Positions 63,417 through 64,000 of a stretch of 64,000 nt of DNA are shown here, piece after piece. The position numbers and the translations under genes were made by a program. Position 1 is the stretch's first letter; the number at the start of each line of letters is the position of its first letter. The stretch comes from Campylobacter concisus (GTDB lineage: Bacteria > Campylobacterota > Campylobacteria > Campylobacterales > Campylobacteraceae), in NCBI RefSeq assembly GCF_002092855.1, contig NZ_LVLC01000023.1, positions 1 through 64,000 of the forward strand, in the 5' to 3' direction. The notes under the pieces are model-generated. The model did no database searches, had not been told where the DNA came from, and was given only the letters and a program-made list of their open reading frames with translations.

Positions 63417-64000
63417 GAAATTTAAGCGCTCAAAATAGAGCCGACATCGCTCTTATCGTAGTTGCCATCGTTTGGGGCGCTACGTTTTTACCCATGGCAA
63501 ACGCGCTAAAGACAAATGGCGTCTTTGTCATGCTCTTTTGCCGGTTTTTTCTCTCGGCTATCTTTATGGGCTTTGTCGCGCTTAAATTTACTAAGAAATT
63601 TGACAAAAATAGCGTCATCTACGGCGTTATCCTTGGCGCGGTGCTCTTTTTATCATTTGCCACGCAAACTTACGCTCTAAAGCTTACTTTTAGCTCAAGT
63701 GTTGCCTTTATTACAGGGCTTGAGTGTGTGATCGTGCCTTTTATGACAGCACTCATTTTTAAAAATAAAATAACTATTTTTGCTATTTTTGGTGCGCTTA
63801 TTGCTATTTTTGGACTATGGCTTTTAAGTGGAGCCACTCTTGCCTTAGGAGCTGGCGAGGCACTTGCCCTACTTTGTGCCATATTTTATGCACTTTACAC
63901 GAGCTTAAATGGCCACTTTGTAAGAAAATGCGAGCTTTATTTGCTTGTATTTGTGGTATTTCTCACCGTCTCTTTACTCTCATTTATCTTTGCATTTATT
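63413..64000 (+). CDS. EamA/DMT-family transporter, C-terminus beyond window
   Basis: The first 196 residues of a drug/metabolite transporter (EamA fold). The N-terminus reads NLSAQNRADIALIVVAIVWGATFLPM with the typical first helix. About six membrane segments are visible. The frame is open at the window edge, and the usual length of about 290-300 residues implies roughly 100 more. Substrate unknown. The start overlaps the DUF4197 stop as ATGA. Confidence 0.9.
   Translation, partial: MRNLSAQNRADIALIVVAIVWGATFLPMANALKTNGVFVMLFCRFFLSAIFMGFVALKFTKKFDKNSVIYGVILGAVLFLSFATQTYALKLTFSSSVAFITGLECVIVPFMTALIFKNKITIFAIFGALIAIFGLWLLSGATLALGAGEALALLCAIFYALYTSLNGHFVRKCELYLLVFVVFLTVSLLSFIFAFI

Overview
This looks like a chromosomal window from an epsilonproteobacterium of the genus Campylobacter, probably a species of the C. 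concisus group. The genus call rests on three things. The DNA is AT-rich and full of AAATTT-type words. The gene blocks match known Campylobacter order: cmeR-cmeABC / ccoG / rpsU / UPF0323 lipoprotein / GspS-like / 2-hydroxyacid dehydrogenase / yajQ; nuoA-N then pflA; terC-purN-nnr-yifB-def-clpP-tig / folE-fliI. The nuo operon also has two small proteins in place of NuoE and NuoF. The species call is inference.

Layout. (1) 1-7,940, minus strand: an accessory block that looks like an effector-immunity locus. It holds two paralogous lipoproteins, a 45-codon remnant of an effector start between them, an intact 1165-residue class-3-lipase protein with a PAAR-like CPHGG domain, and a large unidentified protein that runs off the left edge. 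(2) 7,948-15,954, minus: a 75-residue membrane protein, the CmeABC multidrug efflux pump with its repressor CmeR and a recognisable CmeR operator, and ccoG. (3) 16,093-21,050, plus: rpsU, a DNA-binding protein, a lipoprotein plus ATP-grasp pair resembling E. coli YgiB/YgiC, a dehydrogenase, an unknown gene and yajQ. (4) 21,309-27,340, plus: a DUF2314-ankyrin protein, a membrane protein with an internally duplicated N-terminus, and a radical-SAM HemW/HutW-like protein coupled to a SyrD/PvdE-type ABC exporter. (5) 27,446-43,252, plus: the 14-gene complex I operon followed by flagellar pflA. (6) 43,843-45,030, minus: eleven tRNA genes behind a good sigma70 promoter, flanked by two gene-poor stretches. 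(7) 45,515-53,191, minus: terC, purN, nnr, yifB, def, a degenerate GGDEF protein, clpP and tig. folE and fliI diverge from these on the plus strand. (8) 55,431-64,000: a small membrane protein, an AAA+ ATPase, fadD, fadL, nfo, a lipoprotein, tRNA-Glu(UUC), mntP, a DUF4197 protein and the start of an EamA transporter.

Most of the window is housekeeping. Complex I without NADH-binding subunits, the flagellar scaffold and ATPase, protein maturation (Def, Tig, ClpP) and efflux fit a microaerophilic, motile, host-associated bacterium. The parts most worth a second look are the left-end lipase/immunity locus with its duplication scar, the lipoprotein/ATP-grasp pair, the glutamate tRNAs with CUC anticodons, and the orphan repeat-containing membrane protein.
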